Origin: CAIJNA01 sp964516815
GTDB taxonomy: Bacteria > Campylobacterota > Campylobacteria > Campylobacterales > Arcobacteraceae
Reading direction: 5' to 3'
Assembly (NCBI GenBank): GCA_964516815.1
Contig: CAZEXK010000005.1
Location: forward strand, 1-64,000
Length of the DNA stretch: 64,000 nucleotides
Made by a program: the position numbers and the translations under genes. Below are positions 53,767 to 63,328 of the stretch, piece by piece; the stretch's first letter is position 1; each line of letters starts with the position of its first letter. Under the pieces are notes generated by a model. That model did not search any database and had not been told where the DNA came from. It saw only the letters and a program-made list of their open reading frames with translations.

Positions 53767-55189
53767 AAAAACATTATTTTTATTAATTATTATTTCACTA
53801 GCTTCAATAGAAGCTAAAGTACTTATTCAAGATTTTAATTCTAAGCAAAATATCTCTGAATTAAATATTATTAAACCTACAATAAAACCTAAAAAATTAA
53901 TTATCAAAAAATCATCAAAACTTGGTAAATCAAATATAAATGAATACGATTTTGATCTTATAAAAAAAGGTATTCAAGATGATAATACTTTACTAATAGT
54001 TGGTGGAATTCAAGGTGATGAACCAGGTGGATTTATGGCAGCATCTTTGATATCTACGCATTATAATATAACAAAAGGTTCTGTTTGGGTTGTACCAAAT
54101 TTAAATTTTTATTCCATTATACGTAGGAATAGAGGATCTTTTGGAGATATGAATAGAAAATTTGCAAGATTACCTAAAAATGATCCTGAATATAAAATAG
54201 TACAAAGAATAAAAAAATATATAAGAGCTAAAGAAGTAAAACTTATTATAAACTTGCATGATGGTAGTGGGTTTTATAGACCTGTGTATATCGATAAAAA
54301 TCATCAACCAAAAAAATGGGGACAATGTGTAGTTATAGATCAAGAGGATTTACCAGGAGTAAAAAAATACGCAGATACATTGAATATATCTGAACAAATA
54401 ATAAAACATCTAAATACAAAATTACTAAGCGCAGAAGATATATTTAGAACAAAAAATACTCATACTAGATTCAAAAAAACTTCTGAAGAAAAAGATATGG
54501 CAAAAACACTTACTTATTATGCTGTTACAAATGGAAAAAGTGCATTTGGTCATGAAACTAGTAAGTCATTGAGTATTCCTAAGAGGGTTTATTACAAACT
54601 TTTAGCTATGGAAAAATTTATGGATATTATGGGTATTGAATATAGTAGAAAATTTGATATGAATATTAAAAGTATTAAAAAAGTATTAAATGATGATATA
54701 TCTATAAAGTTTAACGATACAGATGTAAAGCTATCTTTTAAAGACATTCGTAACATTCAAAAATACTTTCCAATAGATAAAAGTGGAATAGTAAAATATT
54801 TACCATCAAATCCATTAATTAAAATTATAAAAACAAATAACATTTATACAATATATTATGGAAATAGAAGATTGACAAGATTAGCGGCTGATTATTCTAA
54901 ACATGTTAGTTTTAATGATAAAATAAAATTCAACGTTGATGGTAAAAATAAAATTGTATCATTTGGTGATACAATAAAAGTTAAAAAAATATTTATGGTT
55001 AAAAATACAAATAAATTTAGAGTTAATGTTATTGGATATAAAAATAATAAAAAATTAGAAACAAATCAGAATATTAAAAAAAGTAATTTTATAAAAAAAC
55101 ATTCAATAGATAAAAAAGCCAATATATATAGAATAGAATTCTACAGTGGTAAAAGTTTTGCAGGAATGATATTAGTAGAATATATTTAA
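53750..55189 (+). CDS. murein DL-carboxypeptidase of the Csd4/Pgp1 family (M99)
   Basis: 479 residues from the ATG at 53750 (earlier in-frame ATGs at 53723 and 53738 sit inside the preceding gene). Signal peptide MLKLYKKTLFLLIIISLASIEA. Zinc ligands of the Csd4 type are visible: Gln88 and Glu91 in GGIQGDEPGG and His170 in NLHDGSGFYRP; Gln in place of His is the family's hallmark. NRKFARLP is also conserved. Csd4/Pgp1 cut tripeptide to dipeptide and help set helical shape in Helicobacter and Campylobacter. Two further beta domains follow the catalytic one. Confidence 0.9.
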   Translation: MLKLYKKTLFLLIIISLASIEAKVLIQDFNSKQNISELNIIKPTIKPKKLIIKKSSKLGKSNINEYDFDLIKKGIQDDNTLLIVGGIQGDEPGGFMAASLISTHYNITKGSVWVVPNLNFYSIIRRNRGSFGDMNRKFARLPKNDPEYKIVQRIKKYIRAKEVKLIINLHDGSGFYRPVYIDKNHQPKKWGQCVVIDQEDLPGVKKYADTLNISEQIIKHLNTKLLSAEDIFRTKNTHTRFKKTSEEKDMAKTLTYYAVTNGKSAFGHETSKSLSIPKRVYYKLLAMEKFMDIMGIEYSRKFDMNIKSIKKVLNDDISIKFNDTDVKLSFKDIRNIQKYFPIDKSGIVKYLPSNPLIKIIKTNNIYTIYYGNRRLTRLAADYSKHVSFNDKIKFNVDGKNKIVSFGDTIKVKKIFMVKNTNKFRVNVIGYKNNKKLETNQNIKKSNFIKKHSIDKKANIYRIEFYSGKSFAGMILVEYI

Positions 55190-55206
55190 ATAATTAAAGG
55201 TATAAA

Positions 55207-56586
55207 TTGATTAGTAAAAAGCCAAACTCTTATAGAGTAAGTAGATATTATACTTATATAATAGCTACTATTTTTAGTATTTCAATACCACTTATTAAAA
55301 TTAATGGTAATCAAATATTTTTATTGTCATTTGATAAAAAGCAGTTACATCTTATGGGTGTAGTTTTTGATATGCAAGAGCTTTATATGATGCCATTTTT
55401 ACTTATGTTGCTATTTCTTGGGATATTTGCACTAACTGCTGTTGGAGGAAGAGCTTGGTGTGGTTGGGCATGTCCTCAAACTATATTTAGAGTAATATAT
55501 AGAGATTTGATACAATCAAAACTGCTGGGTTTACGAAGAATAAAAAATAAACAAAAAGATACAGACTATACAAAAATAAAAAATCAAGTTAAACAAGCTA
55601 TTGCAATAATATTATGGACTTTACTTGCATTTACAGCAGCATCAAATTTTATGTGGTATTTTATACCACCTGCTGATTTTTTTTCTTATTTATATAATGC
55701 TACTGAACATATTGTTCTTATTGGTTTTTTACTTAGCATAACTATATTTTTAGTTTATGATGTAATAGTACTTCAGGAAAATTTTTGTGTATATGTTTGT
55801 CCTTATTCTAGAGTACAATCAGTCTTATATGATGATGATACATTGCAAGCTATTTATAGTGAAAAACGTGGTGGCAAGATATATAATGACAATAAAGACA
55901 AAATAGTATTTAAAGAAAAAGATTTAAAAGATGAACAAAATGAATGTACGACATGTCAATCATGTGTTACAGTTTGTCCTACGCATATAGATATTAGAAA
56001 AGGTACACAATTAGAATGTATTAATTGCTTGGAATGTGTGGATGCTTGTACAACTGTTATGGGAAAACTAGGAAAAGAATCTTTAGTTCAATGGTCTAGT
56101 ACTTCAAGTATAGTAAATGGAAAAAAGACAAATATTTTTAGAATAAAAACACTTATGTATATTGCATCACTTTTTATTGTTATTTTCATGTTGTTTATTA
56201 TGGGTGGAACTAAAGAATATATGCTTTTAAATATAAATAAAAGTAGTAGTTTGTATAAAATTAAACAAAATAATATTGTTGAAAATAATTATATTTTTCT
56301 TTTTCAAAATACACAAAAAGAAAATTATACATATGATATAGAAATAATTGGAAAATATAAAGATAAAATAAAAATAAAAGGCTTTAAGGCATTTAAATTA
56401 TCAAGTGGTAAGTTAAGAAAAAAAGTAGTTAAACTTTATACTAATAAACTTTTAGTTGAAAATATGAGAAGTAACACAGCTCTTACACTTACTATAAGAG
56501 CATTTGCAATACAAAATAAAGAAAAAATATTTGTTACTAGAAAAGCCGTTTTTTTATACCCAAGAAGTGATAAACTAATAAAATAA
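55207..56586 (+). CDS. ccoG: cytochrome c oxidase accessory protein CcoG
   Basis: 459 residues, TTG start with AAAGG upstream. Helices at ~18-35, 60-80, 135-155 and 165-185; the GRAWCGWACPQTIF and ENFCVYVCPYSRVQS motifs; two 4Fe-4S motifs (CTTCQSCVTVCP, CINCLECVDAC); another helix (~315-335) and a periplasmic Ig-like C-terminal domain. CcoG helps supply copper to cbb3 oxidase. No ccoNOQP genes lie here. Confidence 0.95.
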   Translation: MISKKPNSYRVSRYYTYIIATIFSISIPLIKINGNQIFLLSFDKKQLHLMGVVFDMQELYMMPFLLMLLFLGIFALTAVGGRAWCGWACPQTIFRVIYRDLIQSKLLGLRRIKNKQKDTDYTKIKNQVKQAIAIILWTLLAFTAASNFMWYFIPPADFFSYLYNATEHIVLIGFLLSITIFLVYDVIVLQENFCVYVCPYSRVQSVLYDDDTLQAIYSEKRGGKIYNDNKDKIVFKEKDLKDEQNECTTCQSCVTVCPTHIDIRKGTQLECINCLECVDACTTVMGKLGKESLVQWSSTSSIVNGKKTNIFRIKTLMYIASLFIVIFMLFIMGGTKEYMLLNINKSSSLYKIKQNNIVENNYIFLFQNTQKENYTYDIEIIGKYKDKIKIKGFKAFKLSSGKLRKKVVKLYTNKLLVENMRSNTALTLTIRAFAIQNKEKIFVTRKAVFLYPRSDKLIK

Positions 56587-56642
56587 ACATAATATATTAA
56601 AAGTTTTTTTTAGATAAAATGTAAAAAATAAAAGGAAAAGAT

Positions 56643-57158
56643 ATGCCGTTATTAGATAGTTTTAGAGTAGACCATACAATTATGACAGCCCCAGCTGTTA
56701 GAGTTGCAAAAACAATGAGTAGTCCTAAAGGTGATACTATTACAGTATTTGACTTAAGATTTTGTGTGCCAAATGAAGATGCAATGGGATCTAAAGGTAT
56801 TCATACTTTGGAGCATTTATTTGCAGGATTTATTAGAAATCACTTAAATAGTGACAATGTAGAAATAATAGATTGTTCTCCTATGGGATGTAGAACTGGA
56901 TTTTATATGTCAGTTTTAGGAAATCCTAGTGAAAAAAAAGTAGCAAAGGCATGGAAACAATCTATGAAAGATGTTTTAAAAGTAAAAAGCGAATCTGATA
57001 TACCAGAATTAAATTTACACCAGTGTGGTACATATAAAATGCATTCATTAAAAAGTGCAAAAAAAATATCTCAAAAAATTTTAGACAAAGATATAGGTAT
57101 TATGGATAATGAAAGCCTTTATTTAAGTGAAAAAAAGATGAAAAAGCTTGGTATTTAA
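56643..57158 (+). CDS. luxS: S-ribosylhomocysteine lyase
   Basis: 171 residues. Metal site HTLEHLFAG (HxxEH) with the Cys in GCRTGFYMS and the N-terminal SFRVDHTIM. Part of the activated methyl cycle and source of the AI-2 precursor. AAAGGAAAAG lies before the ATG. A perfect 12-bp hairpin follows. Confidence 0.97.
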   Translation: MPLLDSFRVDHTIMTAPAVRVAKTMSSPKGDTITVFDLRFCVPNEDAMGSKGIHTLEHLFAGFIRNHLNSDNVEIIDCSPMGCRTGFYMSVLGNPSEKKVAKAWKQSMKDVLKVKSESDIPELNLHQCGTYKMHSLKSAKKISQKILDKDIGIMDNESLYLSEKKMKKLGI

Positions 57159-57175
57159 TAAGAAAAATAAATAAG

Positions 57176-57204
57176 TTAGTAATTATATTATTTATAATTA
57201 CTAA
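57176..57204 (+). terminator. 12-bp perfect hairpin after luxS
   Basis: TTAGTAATTATA (57176-57187) and TATAATTACTAA (57193-57204) are exact complements around TTATT. No T-run follows, so it may be a weak terminator or a control site before the next gene. Confidence 0.4.
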
Positions 57205-57224
57205 GTAAATAGCTTACAAAAGAT

Positions 57225-57968
57225 ATGAAAAACAATAATCTAATTAAAACTAATGATAATACATATACAATGTACTCAAGTACATATAAACAAAATTATC
57301 ATAATTTAATAGATGGAGCAATGAGTGAATCGCTACTAAAACATGTTTTACCTGTGTTTAGTATATTCAAACATAAAGTAGAACTAAATATTTTAGATAT
57401 TTGTTTTGGACTTGGATACAATACATTTTGCACTATCTTACATATTATAAATAATAATATTAAAACAAAAATTAATATTTACTCTCCTGAATTAGACGAG
57501 GATTTAATACAATCACTAAATAATTTTGAATATCCAAAAGAATTTAAAAAAATAAATCATATAATCAAAGAGCTTATAATAAACAAAAAATACCAAGATG
57601 CACAATTTTGTATAAATATACATATAGGTGATGCTAGAAAGTATATAAAATCTTTAAAAAATATTGATGTAGTATATCAAGATGCATTTTCAAGTGATGT
57701 AAATAAAGAACTTTGGACGTTTGAATATTTTAAAGATATTAAAAATATATTAAACCATGAAGCACTTATAACTACATATTCGATTTCAACACCAATCAGA
57801 CTTGCAATAAGCTATAATGATATGTATATATTTGAACATAAATATGACAATAAAAGAAAGGCCAGCATAGCTTATAGCAAAAATAAATTAAACTATAATA
57901 ATGCTAAATTTATAGATATGAATAAAAAATTAATAAATAATCCTAATGCAAAAACATTAAAAGATTAA
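57225..57968 (+). CDS. MnmD/MnmC1-like tRNA wobble-uridine methyltransferase
   Basis: 247 residues. SAM-binding ILDICFGLGYNTFC and the DUF752 signature VYQDAFSSDVNKELWTFEYFKDI are clear, with TYSISTPIRLAI after it. Methylates 5-aminomethyl-2-thiouridine at position 34. The oxidase half of MnmC is not fused, so this is the stand-alone type. Confidence 0.88.
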   Translation: MKNNNLIKTNDNTYTMYSSTYKQNYHNLIDGAMSESLLKHVLPVFSIFKHKVELNILDICFGLGYNTFCTILHIINNNIKTKINIYSPELDEDLIQSLNNFEYPKEFKKINHIIKELIINKKYQDAQFCINIHIGDARKYIKSLKNIDVVYQDAFSSDVNKELWTFEYFKDIKNILNHEALITTYSISTPIRLAISYNDMYIFEHKYDNKRKASIAYSKNKLNYNNAKFIDMNKKLINNPNAKTLKD

Positions 57969-57983
57969 TAAAAAGGTAAAATA

Positions 57984-58580
57984 ATGGAAGCATTTATCAA
58001 AACACTTAAAAGTTGTGGATACAAAGTTATACAAGCAGAAGATAAAAATGAGGCACTAGATATTTCTAAATCGTTGATTAAAAGTGGAATGAGTGTTGGT
58101 TTAGGAGGTTCTACGACTGTAAAAGATATTGGGCTTTTAGATGAGCTTGTTAGCAGAGATGATATTATTTTACATAATCAATATGAGCTTGGCATTACTA
58201 TGCAAGAAAATACAAAAAGAAGACGAGATGGAATATTAACTGATATTTATGTATGTAGTACAAATGCAATTACAAAAGATGGAAAACTTATAAATGCAGA
58301 TGGCAGTGGTAATAGAACAGCAGCTATGATATTTGGACCTAAAGAAGTACTTTTAATAGTTGGTAAAAATAAAATAGTAGAAGATACACAAGAAGGTTTG
58401 CATAGACTTATGAATGTAGCTGCAATTAAAAATATAAATAGAATGAATACTATAGCAATAAATGCAAATAAAGAACCAATACACAATTTAGATAATATAG
58501 CAAATAAATTCACACAAATTAAAGCAGATGAGCAAGATAGAATTACGATTATACTTGTGAATGAAGAATTAGGGTATTAA
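57984..58580 (+). CDS. LUD-domain protein (LutC/YkgG-like)
   Basis: 198 residues. GLGGSTTVKDIGLLDEL, DIYVCSTNAITKDGKLINADGSGNRTAAMIFGPKEV and VGKNKIV are typical of the LUD family. Some members are lactate-utilisation subunits; stand-alone ones like this have no settled role. 15 bases after the mnmD-like gene. Confidence 0.9.
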   Translation: MEAFIKTLKSCGYKVIQAEDKNEALDISKSLIKSGMSVGLGGSTTVKDIGLLDELVSRDDIILHNQYELGITMQENTKRRRDGILTDIYVCSTNAITKDGKLINADGSGNRTAAMIFGPKEVLLIVGKNKIVEDTQEGLHRLMNVAAIKNINRMNTIAINANKEPIHNLDNIANKFTQIKADEQDRITIILVNEELGY

Positions 58581-58591
58581 ATTTTAAAAAT

Positions 58592-59338
58592 TTATCTTCT
58601 TATATCTTCTAAAACGTATTTTATATTAGATAAATCACAAAAAGTTGTAAATTTTTTAAATTCACTTTTTGTTAGTTTTTCATTGTTTGAAGATATTGAT
58701 ATTACTGCATGTTTTTCATCATCTTGAATTATAGGTAAAGATGAAAATTCAACATCACTTGATATTTCTTTCATTGTATTAATAAGAGCATCTTCACTAA
58801 TATATGCAGTCATTACTAGTGCATAAGTTTCTTGTTTATTTTTAATATAATGTGTATCAAGAGCTTCTATTATCATATCGTGAGCCATAGAAGGAAATCC
58901 TGGTACGAAGAAAAATCTATTTTGTAAATAAAAGCCAGGAACATTATTTACTACATTTTTTAGCAATGATGCATGCAATGGAAGTTTTGCCATATTTATT
59001 CTATGTGGATAAGCATTTTCTTTAAATTCATTTATTATTAATTCTTTTGCTTTTTGATCTGTTTTCATTTTTGAATTTGTAAAGACATTTGCAGCACATA
59101 CTCTTGTAAAATCATCAGGGGTAGCGCCAATACCACCAAAACAAAACATTACACTATTAGGGTCATTTTTTATAAGAGTAAATATATCTTGTATAAGTTG
59201 TGGGTCGTCTTTTATAACAAATGATGCTTTGTGTACCCATGATCTTTTTATAAGTTCTTTATTTAAAAAGGAAAAATGGGCATCATTACGGCGTCCATTT
59301 AACAATTCTGTACCTATAATAACAGAATAAAAATTCAC
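58592..59338 (-). CDS. CinA N-terminal (molybdopterin-binding fold) protein
   Basis: 248 residues, GTG start sharing a base with the adk stop (TAGTG). IIGTELLNGRRNDAHFSFL, FCFGGIGATPDDFTRVCAA and VPGFPSMAHDMI are COG1058 features. The C-terminal nicotinamide-nucleotide amidase domain of full CinA is absent, so it is the short form. Likely a pyrophosphatase acting on ADP-ribose or related nucleotides, by family. Confidence 0.85.
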   Translation of the reverse strand: MNFYSVIIGTELLNGRRNDAHFSFLNKELIKRSWVHKASFVIKDDPQLIQDIFTLIKNDPNSVMFCFGGIGATPDDFTRVCAANVFTNSKMKTDQKAKELIINEFKENAYPHRINMAKLPLHASLLKNVVNNVPGFYLQNRFFFVPGFPSMAHDMIIEALDTHYIKNKQETYALVMTAYISEDALINTMKEISSDVEFSSLPIIQDDEKHAVISISSNNEKLTKSEFKKFTTFCDLSNIKYVLEDIRR

Positions 59339-59907
59339 TAAATCTTGCTTTGTATAAATTTATCCATTGCATTTACTATTGTTTCTAAAGAAGGTTCTCC
59401 ATCAACTTTGTGTAAAATATTTAAGTTTTCATAAAAATCTTGAATATCATTTAATGGTTCAGTATATACTTTCATTCTATTATTAAATACTTCAACATTA
59501 TCATCAGCTCCTCTAGCACGGCCAAGAACTCTATCACATGCAGTTTCTTCACTTACAACTACTTCAATTACATTTTGCAAAGTTACTTCATCTTCATTTT
59601 CTAAGTATTTATCTAGTTCAATCATTTGTTCTGTACTTCTTGGGTAGCCATCTATTATGATTACATCAGTTGGAGCATTTTTAATAGATGTTACAATTGT
59701 TTTAATAACAATTTCAATAGGTACTAAATTTCCAGCACTTACATAAGAATCTATTTTTTCTCCTAATTCTCCACCACGAGCAACTTCAGCTCTAAACATG
59801 TCACCTGTAGAATAGTGAGTAATATTATCATGTCTTTGAGCTATTTGTTCTGCATCAGTAGTTTTACCTGAACCAGGAGCTCCAATAATTAAAAATAATT
59901 TTTTCAT
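59338..59907 (-). CDS. adk: adenylate kinase
   Basis: 189 residues, the short-lid form. P-loop GAPGSGKTT, HYSTGDMFRAEV, DGYPRSTEQM and LGRARGADDN with the lid arginines. Interconverts ATP, AMP and ADP. AGGA is placed before the ATG; transcribed with the CinA-like gene. Confidence 0.95.
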   Translation of the reverse strand: MKKLFLIIGAPGSGKTTDAEQIAQRHDNITHYSTGDMFRAEVARGGELGEKIDSYVSAGNLVPIEIVIKTIVTSIKNAPTDVIIIDGYPRSTEQMIELDKYLENEDEVTLQNVIEVVVSEETACDRVLGRARGADDNVEVFNNRMKVYTEPLNDIQDFYENLNILHKVDGEPSLETIVNAMDKFIQSKI

Positions 59908-60025
59908 AATTTTCCTTTTATATATTTTTTATAAAATAATATTTATTTCATAAAAAAAATATAGTATAAGTTTTTTAAACTATATACGATAGCTAAATAT
60001 AACTATTTTATTACAAAAACTAATA

Positions 60026-60050
60026 AATATTTGTATCCAATACAAATATT
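60026..60050. terminator. 11-bp perfect hairpin between fusA and adk
   Basis: AATATTTGTAT (60026-60036) and ATACAAATATT (60040-60050) are exact complements around CCA. It lies in the ~195-base gap downstream of fusA, which also holds the hairpin listed next and presumably the adk promoter. Confidence 0.45.
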
Positions 60051-60052
60051 AT

Positions 60053-60090
60053 AAGAAAATTACCCACTAATTTGAGCGAATAATTTTCTT
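60053..60090 (-). terminator. likely str-operon terminator after fusA
   Basis: AAGAAAATTA (60053-60062) pairs with TAATTTTCTT (60081-60090) around an 18-base loop, 13 bases beyond the fusA stop on the minus strand. Confidence 0.45.
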
Positions 60091-60102
60091 TATAGAAGAT
60101 TA

Positions 60103-62217
60103 TTAACCGTTTCTCTTTTTCATAATTTCATCTGCAACACTTTTTGGAACTTCCATATATTGATCAAAAATCATTGAATAAGTAGCTCTACCTTGTGACA
60201 TAGATCTTAAATCAGTTGAGTAACCAAACATTTCAGCCAATGGTACAAGTGCAACTACAAGTTTAACTCCAGCTCTATCATCCATAGATTGAACTTGACC
60301 TCTTCTTTTATTACAATCTCCAATAACATCACCCATATAATCTTCAGGTGTTTCAATTTCAACTCTCATCATAGGTTCAAGAATACAAGCTTGTGCGTCT
60401 TTTTGTCTACAACCAGCTTTAAATCCCATAGATGCAGCTAATTTAAATGCCATTTCAGATGAATCAACATCATGGTATGAACCATCATAAACAGTTACTT
60501 GAATATCAACAAGAGGATAACCAGCTAAAATACCACCTTGCATTGTTTCTTTACATCCTTTTTCAACAGCTGGGATATATTCTTTAGGAATAGACCCACC
60601 TTTTACTTCATTTACAAATTTGAAACCTTCTTCATTTGTTTCTTCAGCAGTCATAGGATCAATTCTTAAATAAACATGTCCATACTGACCTTTACCACCA
60701 GATTGTTTTGCATATTTATATTCTTGTTTAACACCAGCTTTAATTGTTTCTCTATAAGCAACTTGTGGAGCACCAACTTCAGCTTCAACTGCAAATTCTC
60801 TTTTCATTCTATCTACTAGAATTTCAAGGTGTAACTCACCCATTCCTGAAATAATAGTTTGTCCAGATTCTTCATCAGTTTCAACTCTAAAAGAAGGATC
60901 TTCTTGAGCTAATTTTCCTAAAGCAATACCCATTTTTTCTTGATCGGCTTTTGTTTTTGGTTCAACTGCAACACTAATTACAGGTTCTGGAAAGTCCATT
61001 CTTTCTAATACTACAGGATCTTTATCAGATGCAAGAGTATCTCCTGTAATTGTTGATTTTAATCCAACAACAGCACCAATTTCTCCAGCATAAAGTTCAG
61101 TAACTTCTTCTCTTTTAATTGCATGCATTTTAAGAAGTCTACCAATTCTTTCTTTTTTCATTTTAGTTGAGTTTTGTACATAAGTACCTGATTTTAAGAT
61201 ACCTCTATATACTCTTGTAAATGTTAGTTGTCCAACAAAAGGATCAGTCATAATTTTAAATGCAAGAGCAGCAACTTCACCATCATCTGTTGATTCTACA
61301 ATTACAGCTTCACCATCTTGTGTTTCACCTTTAATGTCTTCAACTTCTAAAGGTGAAGGCATATACATAGCAACAGCATCAAGTAAAGTTTGAACACCTT
61401 TGTTTTTAAAAGCAGTACCACAAGTCATTGGAGTAATGGTCATATTTAAACAACCTTCTTTTAATCCAGCTACAATTTCATCATCTGTTAATTCACCTTC
61501 TTCAAGGTATTTTTCCATTAAATCATCGTTAGCTTCAGCTGCAGCTTCAACCATTTTTTCTCTATATTCTTCTGCTTGGTCTTGTAATTCAGCTGGAATA
61601 TCTTCTACATGGTAACTAGATCCCATTTCAGCATCAGCATCCCAAACAATAGCTTTCATTTTAATCAAGTCAACTACACCTGCAAAATTCTCTTCAGCTC
61701 CAATAGGAATTTGAATAGGCACAGGGTTTGCTTTTAGTCTTGAAGCAACTTGTTCTTCAACCATAAAAAAGTCTGCACCTGTTCTATCCATTTTGTTAAC
61801 AAAAATCATTCTAGGAACTCTATATTTATTTGCTTGTCTCCAAACAGTTTCACTTTGTGGTTGAACACCACCAACTGAACAAAATACTGCTACAGCTCCA
61901 TCTAAAACTCTCATAGATCTTTCAACTTCAATAGTAAAGTCAACGTGACCTGGAGTATCAATAATATTAATCATCAATTCTTCATTTGTTATTGGGTGGC
62001 TCCAGTTACAAGTAGTTGCAGCAGAAGTAATAGTAATACCTCTTTCTTGCTCTTGTTCCATCCAGTCCATAGTTGCAGCACCATCATGTACTTCACCTAT
62101 TTTATGTTCAACACCAGTATAAAATAAAATTCTTTCTGTTGTTGTAGTTTTTCCTGCATCAATATGTGCTGCAATTCCAATATTTCTTAATCTTCCAAGT
62201 GGTGTTTTACGTGCCAT
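60103..62217 (-). CDS. fusA: elongation factor G
   Basis: 704 residues. GTPase motifs AHIDAGKTTTTERILFYTG, DTPGHVDF and NKMDR, then the five-domain EF-G layout with GGKGQYGHV. Moves tRNA and mRNA through the ribosome. Last gene of the rpsL-rpsG-fusA operon, 9 bases after rpsG; tuf does not follow. Confidence 0.98.
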   Translation of the reverse strand: MARKTPLGRLRNIGIAAHIDAGKTTTTERILFYTGVEHKIGEVHDGAATMDWMEQEQERGITITSAATTCNWSHPITNEELMINIIDTPGHVDFTIEVERSMRVLDGAVAVFCSVGGVQPQSETVWRQANKYRVPRMIFVNKMDRTGADFFMVEEQVASRLKANPVPIQIPIGAEENFAGVVDLIKMKAIVWDADAEMGSSYHVEDIPAELQDQAEEYREKMVEAAAEANDDLMEKYLEEGELTDDEIVAGLKEGCLNMTITPMTCGTAFKNKGVQTLLDAVAMYMPSPLEVEDIKGETQDGEAVIVESTDDGEVAALAFKIMTDPFVGQLTFTRVYRGILKSGTYVQNSTKMKKERIGRLLKMHAIKREEVTELYAGEIGAVVGLKSTITGDTLASDKDPVVLERMDFPEPVISVAVEPKTKADQEKMGIALGKLAQEDPSFRVETDEESGQTIISGMGELHLEILVDRMKREFAVEAEVGAPQVAYRETIKAGVKQEYKYAKQSGGKGQYGHVYLRIDPMTAEETNEEGFKFVNEVKGGSIPKEYIPAVEKGCKETMQGGILAGYPLVDIQVTVYDGSYHDVDSSEMAFKLAASMGFKAGCRQKDAQACILEPMMRVEIETPEDYMGDVIGDCNKRRGQVQSMDDRAGVKLVVALVPLAEMFGYSTDLRSMSQGRATYSMIFDQYMEVPKSVADEIMKKRNG

Positions 62218-62226
62218 ATTAAAACC

Positions 62227-62694
62227 TTACCATCTGTAATGAGCAAATGCTTTATTTGCTTCTGCCATTTTGTGCATATCTTCTTTTTTCTTGAAAGTAT
62301 TTCCTCTTTCATTTGCAGCTTCAAAAATTTCATTTGCTAGTCTATCAACCATAGTTCTTTCATTTCTTTTTCTAGAAATATCAACTATCCATCTTAATGC
62401 TAAAGTTTGTCTTCTTTCATCTCTAACTTCAACTGGCACTTGATATGTAGCTCCACCAACTCTTCTTGATTTTACTTCTAAAAGTGGTTTGATGTTTTCT
62501 AATGCTTTTTCAAAAAGTTCAATACCTTTTTCTTCGCCTCTATTTTCTAAGTTTGCTAATGCACCATATATAATTTTTTGTGCTATAGATTTTTTACCAT
62601 CTAACATAATCATATTCATAAACTTTGTAACTACTTTACTTCCATAAATAGGATCAGCCATTACTTCTCTAACGGGAGCTTTTCTTCTTCTCAT
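62227..62694 (-). CDS. rpsG: 30S ribosomal protein S7
   Basis: 155 residues. MRRRKAPVREVMADPIYGSK, GGATYQVPVEVRDERRQTLALRW and the C-terminal NKAFAHYRW identify S7. Organises the 30S head; often autoregulates the str operon. Confidence 0.98.
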   Translation of the reverse strand: MRRRKAPVREVMADPIYGSKVVTKFMNMIMLDGKKSIAQKIIYGALANLENRGEEKGIELFEKALENIKPLLEVKSRRVGGATYQVPVEVRDERRQTLALRWIVDISRKRNERTMVDRLANEIFEAANERGNTFKKKEDMHKMAEANKAFAHYRW

Positions 62695-62712
62695 TTTATA
62701 ATCCTTTTCCTA

Positions 62713-63087
62713 TTATTTTTTTGGCTTTTTAGTACCATATTTAGATCTTGCAACAGTTCTATTTGCAACACCAGCAGTATCAAGAGCTCCACGAACAATA
62801 TGATATTTAACACCAGGTAAATCTTTAATTCTACCTCCTCTTACTAACACAATACTATGTTCTTGAAGGTTATGTCCCTCACCACCAATATATGAAATAA
62901 CTTCAAATCCAGTAGTCAATCTAACTTTGGCAACTTTTCTTAAAGCTGAGTTAGGTTTCTTTGGTGTTGTTGTATATACTCTTGTACATACTCCTCTTCT
63001 TTGTGGACAACTTTCAAGAGCTCTTGATTGTGATTTCTCAACAATTCTTTTTCTCTCTTTTCTAATCAATTGATTAATTGTAGGCAT
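62713..63087 (-). CDS. rpsL: 30S ribosomal protein S12
   Basis: 124 residues from the ATG at 63087, with AAAGGG ~7 bases upstream; the frame stays open to 63126 but that start lacks a ribosome site. MPTINQLIRKERK, the TTPKKPNSALRK region and VRGGRIKDLPGVKYH are conserved. First gene of the str operon. Confidence 0.98.
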   Translation of the reverse strand: MPTINQLIRKERKRIVEKSQSRALESCPQRRGVCTRVYTTTPKKPNSALRKVAKVRLTTGFEVISYIGGEGHNLQEHSIVLVRGGRIKDLPGVKYHIVRGALDTAGVANRTVARSKYGTKKPKK

Positions 63088-63242
63088 TCTTTTCCCTTTT
63101 ATTTGGTTTGTTAACGATTTTAGCATCGTCCAAGCTTCTCTATATATGCATTTTGCATTTCTTAAGATACTACCTAATCTCAGACGGAAATTTTATCTTA
63201 AATTATTTTAAGAATTTATTATTTTTCTGAAAAAAGTTAGAG

Positions 63243-63270
63243 ATTATATCTAGTATAAACTTAAAATCAA
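63243..63270 (-). promoter_or_regulatory. sigma70-type promoter of the str operon
   Basis: On the minus strand: TTGATT (63265-63270), a 16-base spacer, then TATAAT (63243-63248). The best-formed promoter in the window. The start of transcription would be near 63236, leaving a ~150-base leader before rpsL that includes a small ATGCA/TGCAT hairpin. Confidence 0.55.
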
Positions 63271-63328
63271 GTATTATACAAATAGTGCTATATTATATTT
63301 GATTATTATTGTTCGTAAATGTACTAAT

